From Poriferisodalis sp965116715 (GTDB lineage: Bacteria > Actinomycetota > Acidimicrobiia > Acidimicrobiales > Poriferisodalaceae): DNA of 64,000 bases. Made by a program: the position numbers and the translations under genes. The notes below the pieces were generated by a model, which was given only the letters and a program-made list of their open reading frames with translations, did no database searches and was not told the DNA's origin. Shown here one piece after another: positions 34,373 to 43,258 of the stretch. Location of the stretch: contig OZ220724.1 in assembly GCA_965116715.1 (NCBI GenBank), positions 2,976,001 to 3,040,000 on the forward strand, read 5' to 3'. The first letter of the stretch is position 1, and every line of letters begins with the position of its first letter.

Positions 34373-35043
34373 ACAGCAGCCGGGCCGCGCTGCGTGGCCG
34401 CTCGTGGGTGCGGGTTGCGGCGGTGCTCGTCGGCCTGGTGGCTGCGGGCCTGATCGCACTGCTGGCGACGCGGGATTCTGACGGCGGCAGCATCCGCGCT
34501 GCGAGCCCCCTCATCGGCGAGCTGGTCCCGCCATTGCGCGGCGAACTCATCTGGCCGCCCGCTTCGTTCCTGGATGCCGGCGGCGCACAGGCCTTGCCCG
34601 GTGTGCGGATCGGTCCCGATGACGTCGCGCGTTTCGACATCGACGCTGTGGGCCCGCTGTCATCGCATCCGCGGTGGGTGCTCGTCAACTTCTTTGCGTC
34701 GTGGTGCGTGCCGTGCGAGCGTGAGCATCCCGCGCTTGCGGCGTGGGCGGCTCGGCATTGGGGCGACGGCGTCCTGGTGGCTGTGCCGTTCGGCGACCGG
34801 ACGACCGACGCTGTCGCGTTCTATGAGCGCCTCGGCGGCGACTGGCCGGTTGTCGACGATGTCGATTCGCGCTGGGCGGTGGAGTTCGGCGTGCTGCGGC
34901 CGCCAGAGTCGTTCCTGATCACGCCCGACGGTGTCGTGGCGGCCCGCTGGCAGGGGCAGATCAGCGCGGACGATCCCGATGCAGTCATCGCGCTGCTGCT
35001 GGGCGCCGCGAGCGGCGATGCAGCGCCCCAGCCGGGATCGTGA
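34369..35043 (+). CDS. ccmG: CcmG/DsbE-type thioredoxin-like protein
   Basis: Membrane-anchored thiol reductase (224 aa) that keeps the cytochrome CXXCH cysteines reduced. One anchor (about residues 13-34); the active site WCVPC lies near 114-118, and the cis-proline region is RPPESFLIT near 182. It starts with an ATGA overlap to ccmF, and the next gene begins 7 nt after its stop. The short spacer before the thioredoxin fold is richer in Ala/Pro than in E. coli CcmG. Confidence 0.9.
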   Translation: MNSSRAALRGRSWVRVAAVLVGLVAAGLIALLATRDSDGGSIRAASPLIGELVPPLRGELIWPPASFLDAGGAQALPGVRIGPDDVARFDIDAVGPLSSHPRWVLVNFFASWCVPCEREHPALAAWAARHWGDGVLVAVPFGDRTTDAVAFYERLGGDWPVVDDVDSRWAVEFGVLRPPESFLITPDGVVAARWQGQISADDPDAVIALLLGAASGDAAPQPGS

Positions 35044-35050
35044 ACTGGCT

Positions 35051-36283
35051 ATGAGCGACTCGGGCACGACCTCGCCGGCCCAGCCGACGTCTGCCAACCG
35101 GCGAGGTTCCGTAGTGCGGCGCATCGGCTGGCTTGCCGTCGTCGCCGTGGCCGTCATCGCCGCCGTTCTTGCTGCGACGGCGTCGCGCCCGCCTGCAACG
35201 GAGGCGGAACGGGCCTACGAGCTGAAACAGGCAACGCTCTGCCCGGTCTGTGACGGACAGAGCGTGCTCGAGTCGAACGCGCCAGCCGCGGCAGCTATGC
35301 GCCGGCAGATCGACCTGTGGGTGGACGCCGGCCGCAGCGATACCGAGATCAGGGCCGATCTTGCTGCCGCCTACGGCGACGATGTGAACGCGCTGCCGCC
35401 AGGGCAGGGGGTGGGCACGCTGGTGTGGGCGCTGCCAGTGGCTGCGTTCGCCGCGGCCGCGGCCGGTCTGTGGGCAGCTACCCGCCGCTGGAAGGCCCGT
35501 GCCGCCGGTACGTCAGACTCCGATGGGGTCGACGGGAACCGAGCTGCTGAGGATCGAGCCACCGCGGGGGGTGAGGTTGCCCCGTCGCGCAGGCATGCCC
35601 GCAGAACCGGTTGGCGGGGCGCGTCGGTGGTCACGGTCAGCGCCCTGGTGCTTGTCGGAGCGGCAGCAGGCGTGCTGGTGGCTCGCTCCGCTGGGCTTCG
35701 TCTGTCTGGGGAGACCCTGACGGGCGACATCGACCGCTCGGCCCGTTCACTGCTGGTCGACGCTCAGCGCCAGTTTGCGGCGAATCAACTCGATGAGTCC
35801 CGTGCCACGCTCGAGGAGATCTTCCGGCTCGACCCTGATCTGCGCGGCGCGCTCGTGCTGTCAGCCCGCCTGCATCTGCGCCACTGCGAATCGCGGTCGT
35901 CGCAGGATCCGTCCGGTCCTGAGGAGGCGGCCGACGCTTTCGGGGCGGGCTGCGATCTGCAGTCGGCCCTCATCGACTTGGACCGGGTGCTGGCCGACGA
36001 CCCGAGCGACACCGAGGCACTGGCACTGCGCGGCTGGCTGCTGGTGCGCATCCCCGACCGCGAGTTGATCGCCGCCGGCATTGCGTCGCTGGATGCCGCC
36101 GTGGCGCTCAACCCCGGCGAGTTCGACCCCTGGGTGTTCCGCGGCTACACGGCACGTTTCATCGAGCACGACCTAGGAGCCGCCATCGGCTACTACGGCG
36201 CAGCACTCCAACGCAACCCGCCGCCCGCCATGGCCGCTGCGCTCGAGAACGCGATCACTGAGATGCAAGCCGAACTCGAATAG
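35051..36283 (+). CDS. ccmH: CcmH with fused TPR (CcmI-like) region
   Basis: 410-aa protein. An N-terminal anchor (about residues 24-46) precedes the CcmH domain with redox motif LCPVCDGQSV near 61-70 and a second membrane segment near 118-136. The third segment near 189-207 is followed by a TPR-like helical domain resembling CcmI/NrfG (DEARATLEEIFRLDPDL-type repeats; AVALNPGEFDPWVFRGY near 352). Such a fusion joins the two parts that handle apocytochrome c. It ends the ccm operon; 203 nt with three hairpin repeats separate it from mrp. Confidence 0.87.
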   Translation: MSDSGTTSPAQPTSANRRGSVVRRIGWLAVVAVAVIAAVLAATASRPPATEAERAYELKQATLCPVCDGQSVLESNAPAAAAMRRQIDLWVDAGRSDTEIRADLAAAYGDDVNALPPGQGVGTLVWALPVAAFAAAAAGLWAATRRWKARAAGTSDSDGVDGNRAAEDRATAGGEVAPSRRHARRTGWRGASVVTVSALVLVGAAAGVLVARSAGLRLSGETLTGDIDRSARSLLVDAQRQFAANQLDESRATLEEIFRLDPDLRGALVLSARLHLRHCESRSSQDPSGPEEAADAFGAGCDLQSALIDLDRVLADDPSDTEALALRGWLLVRIPDRELIAAGIASLDAAVALNPGEFDPWVFRGYTARFIEHDLGAAIGYYGAALQRNPPPAMAAALENAITEMQAELE

Positions 36284-36318
36284 CCGACCGAAGAACCTCC
36301 GCGATGGCGGTGGGCGAT

Positions 36319-36384
36319 CCAGCGCGATGCGCTGCGGCCACCAGTGCGATGCACTGCGGCCACCAGCGCGATGCGCTGCGGCCA
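36319..36384. repeat. Three tandem 22-bp hairpin repeats before mrp
   Basis: Units at 36319-36340, 36341-36362 and 36363-36384 follow each other without gaps. Units 1 and 3 are identical, with arms AGCGC/GCGCT around GAT. Unit 2 reads AGTGC/GCACT, so both arms changed together and pairing is kept. The array sits between ccmH and mrp, about 100 bp before the mrp start. Confidence 0.9.
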
Positions 36385-36486
36385 CTGTCGGTTGCGGCAG
36401 TAGCGTGCTTGGCGAGCAGCAGATGCGGCTGCAATGCCGGTGCAGTCACCACGCGGCAATCGATCGCAACCGGTCAGGGGCACCCC

Positions 36487-37671
36487 ATGAAGGGCAAGCG
36501 ACGAGGGTCAGCCGCCAACGGCGGACCAGCCAGCGTCACTGATCAGCAGCTGGCTGCTGCCGTCGCCGACGTCATCGATCCCGAGCTGCGCCGGCCCATC
36601 GGCCAGATGGGCATGCTGCGCGCCACTGCGGTGGCCGGACGTGCCGCGCAGGTACTGGTGGCGCTGCCGTCGAACGACTGGCCGGCTGCCGGGCATGTCT
36701 CGCATGCCGTGAGCGAGGCCGGATGCGCCCTTGAGGGCATCGACGACGTGGTCGTGGAGTTCACAGTGATGGACGAGGCCGAGCAGTCAGCGCTGCGGGC
36801 CCAGCTCATCGGCGACCCGGCGGCGTCAGCCGGCACTCACGCCGGCCACGGACACGCCGAAGGCCGCGAGGTGCCGTTCGCTCAGGCCGGCAACAAGACC
36901 CGCGTGCTGCTGGTGGCCAGCGGCAAGGGCGGCGTCGGCAAGTCCAGTGTCACGGTCAACCTCGCGATCGCGCTGGCCCAGCGAGGCACCCGCACCGCCG
37001 TCATCGACGCCGATGTGTGGGGCTTCTCCATTCCCCGGATGCTCGGCGTTGCCCGCCCGCCCACGGTGATCGACCAGATGGTCGTGCCCACCGAGGCGCA
37101 CGGCGTGCGGTGCATGTCGATGGGCTTCTTCGCCCGCGAGGATCAGCCGGTCATCTGGCGCGGCCCGATGCTGCACAAGGCGCTCGAGCAATTCCTGTCC
37201 GACGTCTTCTGGGACGAGCCCGACCATCTCCTCATCGATCTGCCACCCGGAACCGGCGACATCTCACTGTCGCTGGCGCAGTTCCTGCCGCGCTCGGAGA
37301 TGCTGGTGGTCACCACGCCGCAGCCCGCAGCGCAGAAGGTGGCCCAGCGCGCTGCACAGATGGCGGGTCGCGTGAACCTGCAGGTGCGGGCCGTGATCGA
37401 GAACATGAGCTGGTTCACCGGCGACGACGGCAAGCGCTATGAGCTGTTCGGAGCGGGCGGTGGCCAAGCGCTCGCCGACGAGCTGGAGGTGCCGCTGCTC
37501 GGCCAGGTGCCCCTGGTGCCGCAACTGCGAGCGGGCGGCGATGAGGGCATGCCGATCGCCGCAGCAGATCCCGACAGCGAGGCTGCCGGAGTATTCAGGG
37601 ACATGGCGCGCCTGCTGTGCGAGGAACACCTGCCCACCCGCCGTTACAACGAGGGGTTGAAGCTGCTGTGA
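36487..37671 (+). CDS. mrp: Mrp/ApbC-family iron-sulfur carrier ATPase
   Basis: P-loop protein of the Mrp/Nbp35 class (394 aa) that carries Fe-S clusters to target enzymes. An N-terminal DUF59-like domain (about residues 20-105) precedes a His/Gly spacer. The deviant Walker A GKGGVGKSS lies near 146-154, and the conserved ENMSWF and GGDEGMPI blocks are C-terminal. The CxxC pair found in many Mrp proteins is replaced here by GDDGK, as in other actinobacterial forms. ATG 36487 follows an AGGGG site; an in-frame extension upstream would run through the 22-bp repeats and is rejected. Confidence 0.88.
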   Translation: MKGKRRGSAANGGPASVTDQQLAAAVADVIDPELRRPIGQMGMLRATAVAGRAAQVLVALPSNDWPAAGHVSHAVSEAGCALEGIDDVVVEFTVMDEAEQSALRAQLIGDPAASAGTHAGHGHAEGREVPFAQAGNKTRVLLVASGKGGVGKSSVTVNLAIALAQRGTRTAVIDADVWGFSIPRMLGVARPPTVIDQMVVPTEAHGVRCMSMGFFAREDQPVIWRGPMLHKALEQFLSDVFWDEPDHLLIDLPPGTGDISLSLAQFLPRSEMLVVTTPQPAAQKVAQRAAQMAGRVNLQVRAVIENMSWFTGDDGKRYELFGAGGGQALADELEVPLLGQVPLVPQLRAGGDEGMPIAAADPDSEAAGVFRDMARLLCEEHLPTRRYNEGLKLL

Positions 37672-39296
37672 GCAGTGCGACGATGCCGATCTCCTCACTG
37701 GACGAGGTCCGTTTCGACAATCGCTTCACCACCGCGCTCCCCGCCGACCCCGACGCCCAGAACACCCGCCGGCAGGTGATGGGCGCGTGCTACTCGAGGG
37801 TCGAACCGACCCCGGTGCCGGCACCGCACCTGCTGGCGCACAGCGCAGAGATGTTCGACCTGCTGGGCTTCGACGCAGACCTGGCGGCCGACCCGGAGTT
37901 CGCTGCGGTGTTCGGCGGCAGCACGCTGCTCGACGGCATGGATCCCCATGCCCACTGCTACGGCGGCCACCAGTTCGGCAACTGGGCCGGCCAGCTCGGC
38001 GACGGCCGTGCGATCGCGCTTGGCGAAGTGGTGGACCGCAACGGTCAGCACCAGACGCTGCAGCTCAAGGGCGCCGGCCCCACGCCGTATTCCCGCACTG
38101 CCGACGGCTTGGCCGTGCTGCGCAGCTCGGTGCGCGAGTTCCTGTGCAGCGAGGCCATGGCGCACCTCGGCGTGCCGACCACCCGGGCGCTCAGCCTGGT
38201 GGCGACGGGCGGCATGGTGATGCGCGACATGCTCTACGACGGCCATCCCGAGCTCGAGCCCGGTGCGGTGGTCTGCCGGGTGGCGCCGTCGTTCGTGCGG
38301 TTCGGGAACTTCGAGATCTTCGCTTCGCGCGGCGACGTCGACACGTTGCGCACCCTGGCGGACTTCGTCATCGGCACCGACTTTCCTGACCTGGCTGCCG
38401 ACGCTGGGTCCGCCAGCTCGCCGGCGCAGCGGTATGCGCAGTTCTTCGCCGAGGTGGTGCGACGCACGGCGGACATGGTGTGCGAGTGGCTGAGGGTCGG
38501 CTTCGTCCACGGCGTGATGAACACCGACAACATGTCGATTCTGGGCCTCACCATCGACTACGGCCCCTACGGCTGGCTCGACAACTACGACCCCGACTGG
38601 ACCCCGAACACCACCGATGCGGCTCACCGCCGCTACCGCTTCGGCACCCAGCCGGCCGTGGCGCAGTGGAATCTGATGCAGCTCGCCAACGCGCTGTATC
38701 CGCTGGTCGGCGAGGCCGAGCCGCTGCAGGCGGCCCTCGACGGCTACGTGCCGCACTTCGAGCGGCAGTGGTCGGCGATGATGGCCGCCAAGCTCGGGCT
38801 GCCAGAGCTAGAGACCGAGGTCGACCGCGAGCTGGCGACCGGGGTGCTGGAAGTGCTGCGGCTGGTGGAGACCGACATGACGGTGTTCTGGCGACGGCTC
38901 GCCGACGTGGACACCGCCGAGGGCTTCGATCCCGCTGAGCGCATCGCCCCGCTCGCAGACGCGTACTACACGCCCGAAGAGATCACCGATGAGCACCGCT
39001 CGGCCACGAGCGAGTTCGTCGAGCGCTACGCCGCCCGGCTCCGGGGGCTGGGCATTGCCGACCCCGCACGGGCCGAGGCGATGAACCGCGTCAACCCCAA
39101 GTACGTGCTGCGGAACTACCTGGCCCAGCTCGCCATCGACGCCGCCACCGAGGGCCGTCCCGAGGCCATCGGCGAGCTGCTCGACGTCGTGCGCCGCCCC
39201 TACGACGAGCAGCCCGACCGCGAGGCCTACGCAGCGCTGCGCCCCGACTGGGCCCGCACCCGAGTCGGCTGCAGCCAGCTCTCCTGCAGCTCCTGA
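37668..39296 (+). CDS. selO: SelO/YdiU-family protein adenylyltransferase
   Basis: Pseudokinase-fold enzyme that transfers AMP from ATP to Ser/Thr/Tyr of target proteins in redox stress (542 aa). Blocks YGGHQFGNWAGQLGDGR near 99, LQLKGAGPTPYSRTADG near 135, and VLRSSVREFLCSEAM near 154 are clear. The C-terminus ends in CSQLSCSS, with Cys where eukaryotic SelO has selenocysteine. GTG 37668 overlaps the mrp stop (GTGA), implying coupling; ATG 37683 is the alternative start. The C-terminal half, shorter than usual, still has the NPKYVLRNYLAQ block. Confidence 0.9.
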   Translation: MSSATMPISSLDEVRFDNRFTTALPADPDAQNTRRQVMGACYSRVEPTPVPAPHLLAHSAEMFDLLGFDADLAADPEFAAVFGGSTLLDGMDPHAHCYGGHQFGNWAGQLGDGRAIALGEVVDRNGQHQTLQLKGAGPTPYSRTADGLAVLRSSVREFLCSEAMAHLGVPTTRALSLVATGGMVMRDMLYDGHPELEPGAVVCRVAPSFVRFGNFEIFASRGDVDTLRTLADFVIGTDFPDLAADAGSASSPAQRYAQFFAEVVRRTADMVCEWLRVGFVHGVMNTDNMSILGLTIDYGPYGWLDNYDPDWTPNTTDAAHRRYRFGTQPAVAQWNLMQLANALYPLVGEAEPLQAALDGYVPHFERQWSAMMAAKLGLPELETEVDRELATGVLEVLRLVETDMTVFWRRLADVDTAEGFDPAERIAPLADAYYTPEEITDEHRSATSEFVERYAARLRGLGIADPARAEAMNRVNPKYVLRNYLAQLAIDAATEGRPEAIGELLDVVRRPYDEQPDREAYAALRPDWARTRVGCSQLSCSS

Positions 39297-39389
39297 CCCT
39301 CGCCACGAGAGCTGATCGCCCTCGACGCCTGCTGGTCAGAGGCAGTCTTCGGGCATGCCTGAGACGTTCGCGCCGCCCGTGCGGCGTCG

Positions 39390-41000
39390 TCAGGCGATCG
39401 TGCGCAGGGGGATCTGCACGACGGCTTCGGAACCGGGTGGGGGCGTCCGGCGCCGCACCTCGAAGGTGCCGCCCAGATCGGTCCCGCACAGGGCCCGGAC
39501 AATCGAGGTGCCGAGACCGCCGGAACGCTGCGCGTCGTAATCGGCGGGGATGCCGACACCGTCATCGCGCACGACCATCGACAGCAGATCTGCCGCTGGC
39601 CGGGAGATCTCGACCTCGACGCGACCGATCGGGCTCTCGTCGAGTCCCGGAGCCGCTGCGAGCGCTTGGTCCTCGATCTCCCACAACTGGGGAAAGGCGT
39701 GATCGACCGCGTTCTGGAGCAGCTCATTGAGCACGACAGCCAGCGATGTCGCCGTCTGCGACCGCAGCATCCCCGCCTCGCACGACACGGTGAAGTCGAT
39801 GGGCCGTTCCGGGAACGTGATGCTCTGGCGCATCGTCTCGGTCAGCGTCTCGGCCACGTCGCAGAAGTCGACGTCGTCGGTCGTCTCGGCCGACAGGGTC
39901 TGGTGCACGAGTGCGATCGCCCGGATGCGACGCACAGCCTCGTCGAGTGCTCGGTTCGCCTCGCGCGATTCCAGACGGCGGGCCTGGATGCGCAGCAGCG
40001 ATGAGACCGTCTGCAGGTTGTTCGTCACGCGGTGATGTATCTCGCGGATCGTGGCGTCCTTGGAGATGAGCAGCCGGTCGCGGCGTCGCAGCTCCGTCAC
40101 GTCGCGCAGCAGCACCAGGGCGTTGCGAACGGGGGTGTCGGTGAGCGGCAGCGCCTGTAGCTGCACCGTCACGGATTGGTGCTCGACTTCTCCGACCACG
40201 GGAATGCCGCCGCTGATGGCGCGTCCCACCACGTCAGGCCCCAGATCGAGGTCTCGCACGCGGCGGCCTTGCACGTTGCCGCCGACCCCGATGCGGTGCA
40301 GGGCGCTGACGGCATTCGGCGAGGCAAAACCGATGCGTGTCGTCTCGTCGGTGAGGAACAGCCCGTCGCCCACCCGCGGTGCTTCCTCGTCGGCCACATC
40401 GGCACCCCGGTAGGGGAACAGGCCTCCGGCGACCATGCGGGCGAGGCGACCGAACGTCGCGATGTAGGTCCGCTCGAGTTCGCCCGGATCACGGATGTCG
40501 GTGAATCGCGGTGTCACCTCGCTGCTCATCACGGCGATGGTCACGCCGTCGAACATCACCGGCACCGCGGTGATGCGTGCGCGCCGGTCGCCGGGCACCC
40601 GTAGGCCCTCGCCCGTGACGATGACGCCGCGGGCGAATGCCTCTGACACCAGCGGCCGTTCGCTGGCAGCGACGCACAACCCGATGTGGTCGTCGCGGTA
40701 CAGCGTGCGACCGGTCGTCGGCCGGATCTGGCCGATGACGGTCAGCGGCGTCTCAGGACCCAGCCGGCGCCACGGGCGTGACCGGCCGTCAGGGTCGTTC
40801 GAGTCCAGGTCGGCGACCTTGTCGGGCAGCTCATCGAGCGCCGTCACCTGCCCGGGAACGAACAGCAGCAGGTCGGAAAACGACAGGTCGGCCAGCAGCG
40901 ACCACCACGCGAGCAGCCGGCGCAGGTGTTCGCGCGGGCCGTCGCTGGCGTTGTCGCGCGTGCTGGCAGCGGGCAGCGGCCGGTCTGCGGGCGCCCGCAT
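39390..41000 (-). CDS. PdtaS-like sensor histidine kinase (HisKA_2)
   Basis: Soluble sensor kinase (536 aa) of the type that signals to ANTAR antiterminator response regulators. The N-terminal GAF-like domain (about residues 15-165) and a PAS-like segment (about 190-290) are followed by HisKA_2 with the phosphoacceptor in EIHHRVTNNLQTV near 324, then a HATPase: N box NELLQNAVDHAF, G1 VRDDGVGIP, G2 GGLGTSIV. No membrane segment. No response regulator is next to it. Start ATG 41000 is 7 nt after the stop of the DUF3107 gene on the same strand. Confidence 0.88.
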   Translation of the reverse strand: MRAPADRPLPAASTRDNASDGPREHLRRLLAWWSLLADLSFSDLLLFVPGQVTALDELPDKVADLDSNDPDGRSRPWRRLGPETPLTVIGQIRPTTGRTLYRDDHIGLCVAASERPLVSEAFARGVIVTGEGLRVPGDRRARITAVPVMFDGVTIAVMSSEVTPRFTDIRDPGELERTYIATFGRLARMVAGGLFPYRGADVADEEAPRVGDGLFLTDETTRIGFASPNAVSALHRIGVGGNVQGRRVRDLDLGPDVVGRAISGGIPVVGEVEHQSVTVQLQALPLTDTPVRNALVLLRDVTELRRRDRLLISKDATIREIHHRVTNNLQTVSSLLRIQARRLESREANRALDEAVRRIRAIALVHQTLSAETTDDVDFCDVAETLTETMRQSITFPERPIDFTVSCEAGMLRSQTATSLAVVLNELLQNAVDHAFPQLWEIEDQALAAAPGLDESPIGRVEVEISRPAADLLSMVVRDDGVGIPADYDAQRSGGLGTSIVRALCGTDLGGTFEVRRRTPPPGSEAVVQIPLRTIA

Positions 41001-41007
41001 TCGAATC

Positions 41008-41238
41008 TCAGTCCGCTGCGAAGCCGATACGCCGGTCGCCGGCAGGACCCAGCTCGAGGTAGGCGAGCTTGTCAATGGGCACGCCGACGCGACGCCCGCT
41101 GCGATCGTTCAGCCAGAGCACCGTCTCGCCGCCGCTGAGTGCGCCTTCGAGCGACGCCGCGGCGTCTTCAGCGGCCTCGTCGTCGATCTCGACACTGAGC
41201 TCTCGACCGCCGTGGGTGATGCCGATCCGGATGTCCAT
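41008..41238 (-). CDS. DUF3107 protein
   Basis: 76-aa protein of the actinobacterial DUF3107 family: opening MDIRIGITHGGRELSVEI, middle LNDRSGRRVGVPIDKLAYLELG, and C-terminal RIGFAAD. Function unknown; the family is near-universal in Actinobacteria, which supports the phylum assignment. It precedes the PdtaS-like kinase by 7 nt on the same strand, a likely operon. Confidence 0.88.
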   Translation of the reverse strand: MDIRIGITHGGRELSVEIDDEAAEDAAASLEGALSGGETVLWLNDRSGRRVGVPIDKLAYLELGPAGDRRIGFAAD

Positions 41239-41319
41239 GGCCGCAGGCTACCGGTGGGGTCTGCTGCAACCGGCTGCCGACGATGGCAACTGGCTGTCGG
41301 CTCTGACGGGTCGCCAGGT

Positions 41320-42255
41320 TCAGCGAGGTGCAGCAGGAATGGCCAGGCGCAGCACGTCGGGCACCCACTCCAGCCGGAGCTCGTCGACGGTGCCGAGGTG
41401 ATCGCCGTCGAGCTGGTGGCCGAACGGGCGCGTTCCCGTCACGGTGAGTTCGCGTACGTCGTCGATGCGTTGCACCACGCTCGGATCGGTATCGCTCAGG
41501 CTGCCGTTGGCCCGGAACACGGCAGAGAGCACGCCCAGCGCGTCGGCGAGCCCCAGGGACCGCAGTGCCACTACGGAGAGCCCAGTGTGCAGCGTCGCTG
41601 CGGGGGCGATCCGAACCGGACGGCTGCCGAGATAGGTGTACGGGTCGGTGTTGGCCACGACGACGACGAAGCAGCCGTCCACCGCTGCGGCTGCAGGAGC
41701 TGTCGTTCGGACACCCAGCGTTCCCGTCCGCCGGTCGTAGCGGCGCAGGGTCTCAAGGCCTGCGAGGAGGAACAGCGGGTGGCCGAGATATCGCTTGAGC
41801 GTCGGGTGCCGCTCGACCCGTTCCACCACGGCAGCGTCGAGTCCCATGCCGCAGTGGAACAGGAAGTAGCGACCGGACGTGCGCCCGAGCCCCGCTGAGG
41901 TGATGTTCCCGGCGTCGAACGCGTCAAGAATCGCGTCAGTTGCCAGCAGCGGGTCATCGGGCGTCCCGATCGTTCGTGCGAACACATTGGTTGAGCCGCC
42001 CGGCAACGCAGCGAGTACGCACTCGGTGCCGGCGACGCCGTTGGCCGCTTCGTTGAGGGTGCCGTCGCCGCCCAGCACGACCACTGCGTCGGTGCCGGTC
42101 GTGGCTGCCCCGCGTGCCAGGCGAGCGGCATGGCCCCGCCGGTTGGTGAAAGCGACCTCGGTGTCGTGTCGCTCCGACAGCGCCGTGTGGATGAGCACGC
42201 GGGTGCGCGCCGTTGTCGACGACGCCGAGTCGTTGACCAGCAGCAGGACGCGCAC
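41320..42255 (-). CDS. Diacylglycerol/lipid kinase family protein (YegS/DgkB type)
   Basis: Phosphorylates a lipid hydroxyl, such as diacylglycerol or a sphingoid base (311 aa). The catalytic VVVLGGDGTLNEAANGV motif lies near residues 47-63, with LPGGSTNVFAR near 74. GTG 42255 is the natural start because the VRVLLLVNDSAS strand begins there; the frame continues upstream only through tandem repeats. It is divergent from etfB, with the 29-bp repeat array between them. Confidence 0.85.
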   Translation of the reverse strand: MRVLLLVNDSASSTTARTRVLIHTALSERHDTEVAFTNRRGHAARLARGAATTGTDAVVVLGGDGTLNEAANGVAGTECVLAALPGGSTNVFARTIGTPDDPLLATDAILDAFDAGNITSAGLGRTSGRYFLFHCGMGLDAAVVERVERHPTLKRYLGHPLFLLAGLETLRRYDRRTGTLGVRTTAPAAAAVDGCFVVVVANTDPYTYLGSRPVRIAPAATLHTGLSVVALRSLGLADALGVLSAVFRANGSLSDTDPSVVQRIDDVRELTVTGTRPFGHQLDGDHLGTVDELRLEWVPDVLRLAIPAAPR

Positions 42256-42271
42256 CGCGCAAGTCTCGCCC

Positions 42272-42416
42272 CGACGCGAGCCTGCGAGCGCCATGGGACT
42301 CGACGCGAGCCTGCGAGCGCCATGGGACTCGACGCGAGCCTGCGAGCGCCATGGGACTCGACGCGAGCCTGCGAGCGCCATCGGTCACGACGTGAGCCTG
42401 CGAGCGCCGCGGGACA
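42272..42416. repeat. Five tandem 29-bp repeats between lipid kinase and etfB
   Basis: Units start at 42272, 42301, 42330, 42359 and 42388. The first three are identical, the fourth differs at its last bases (TCGGTCA for TGGGACT), and the fifth has further changes. Each contains the direct repeat GCGAG-CCT-GCGAG and, in most, GCCATGG. The array fills most of the 204 bp between two divergent genes, so it probably holds or spaces both promoters. Confidence 0.9.
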
Positions 42417-42459
42417 CAGCGCGTGGCAACGAGGCCGCAAGTCGGCAGACTCTCGGCCC

Positions 42460-43239
42460 ATGAAGGTCGTTGTGTGCGTCAAGCAGATCCCAGACCCGGC
42501 CATCCCGGGTGAGCTGGTCCCCGATACCGGGACGCTGAACCGGGACGACAAGCTGATCCTGGACGAATCGGACTCGTACGGCGTCGAGATGGCATTGCAG
42601 CTCGCCGAAGCTGCCGGCGGCGGCCAAGTGTCGCTGGTGTCGATGGCGCCGCGGTCGGAGACGAGCGGTCTGCGCACCGCGCTCGCCATGGGCGCAGACG
42701 ACGCTGTGCTGATCAGCGACGACGCGCTCGCCGGCAGCGACGCGCTCGGCACGGCCAAGGTGCTGGGGGCCGCGATTGCCGAGCTCGAAGCCGACCTCGT
42801 GCTGGCCGGCGTCGAGTCCAGCGACGGGTACACCGGCACGGTGCCCGAGATGATCGCCGGCGTGATGGGGCTGCCGTCAGTGACCTTCGCGAAGCACATC
42901 GAGATCGCCGACGGCGTCGCCAGTGTCCAGCGCCAGACCGAAGCCGGCTACGACCAGGTGGAGTGCGCGCTCCCGGCAGTCGTCTCGGTGACGGCCGGCG
43001 TGGTGGAGCCGCGCTATCCCTCGTTCAAGGGGATCATGGCGGCCAAGAAGAAGCCGGTCGATGCGAAGGACCTCGCTGCCCTCGGCATCGACGGGGCCTC
43101 GGTCGGAGTCGCCGGTGCTCGCCAGGAAACGGTCGAGGTAACCGACGCACCCGAGCGCGAGGCCGGCGAGATCATCACCGACGAAGGCGATGCGCACGAC
43201 AACATCGTCGAGTTCCTCGCCGAACTCAAGGTGATCTAG
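42460..43239 (+). CDS. etfB: Electron transfer flavoprotein beta subunit
   Basis: Beta subunit of ETF (259 aa), which accepts electrons from acyl-CoA dehydrogenases. Family N-terminus MKVVVCVKQIPDP is at residue 1, so ATG 42460 is the start; upstream in-frame sequence is only repeats. The ETF-beta signature VECALPAVVSVTAGVVEPRYPS is near 167-188. It is followed after 19 nt by etfA. Supports the acyl-CoA-oxidising enzymes seen elsewhere in the window. Confidence 0.93.
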   Translation: MKVVVCVKQIPDPAIPGELVPDTGTLNRDDKLILDESDSYGVEMALQLAEAAGGGQVSLVSMAPRSETSGLRTALAMGADDAVLISDDALAGSDALGTAKVLGAAIAELEADLVLAGVESSDGYTGTVPEMIAGVMGLPSVTFAKHIEIADGVASVQRQTEAGYDQVECALPAVVSVTAGVVEPRYPSFKGIMAAKKKPVDAKDLAALGIDGASVGVAGARQETVEVTDAPEREAGEIITDEGDAHDNIVEFLAELKVI

Positions 43240-43258
43240 GTCGAGAGGTGATTTGAGA

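Noticed and set aside
36319..36384. Tandem repeats as a CRISPR array
   Set aside because: Units follow each other without spacers, are only 22 bp, and no cas genes are near. The same applies to the 29-bp and 30-bp arrays.
42256..42381. Longer N-terminus for the lipid kinase through the repeats
   Set aside because: The added residues are only translated repeat; the enzyme fold starts exactly at GTG 42255.
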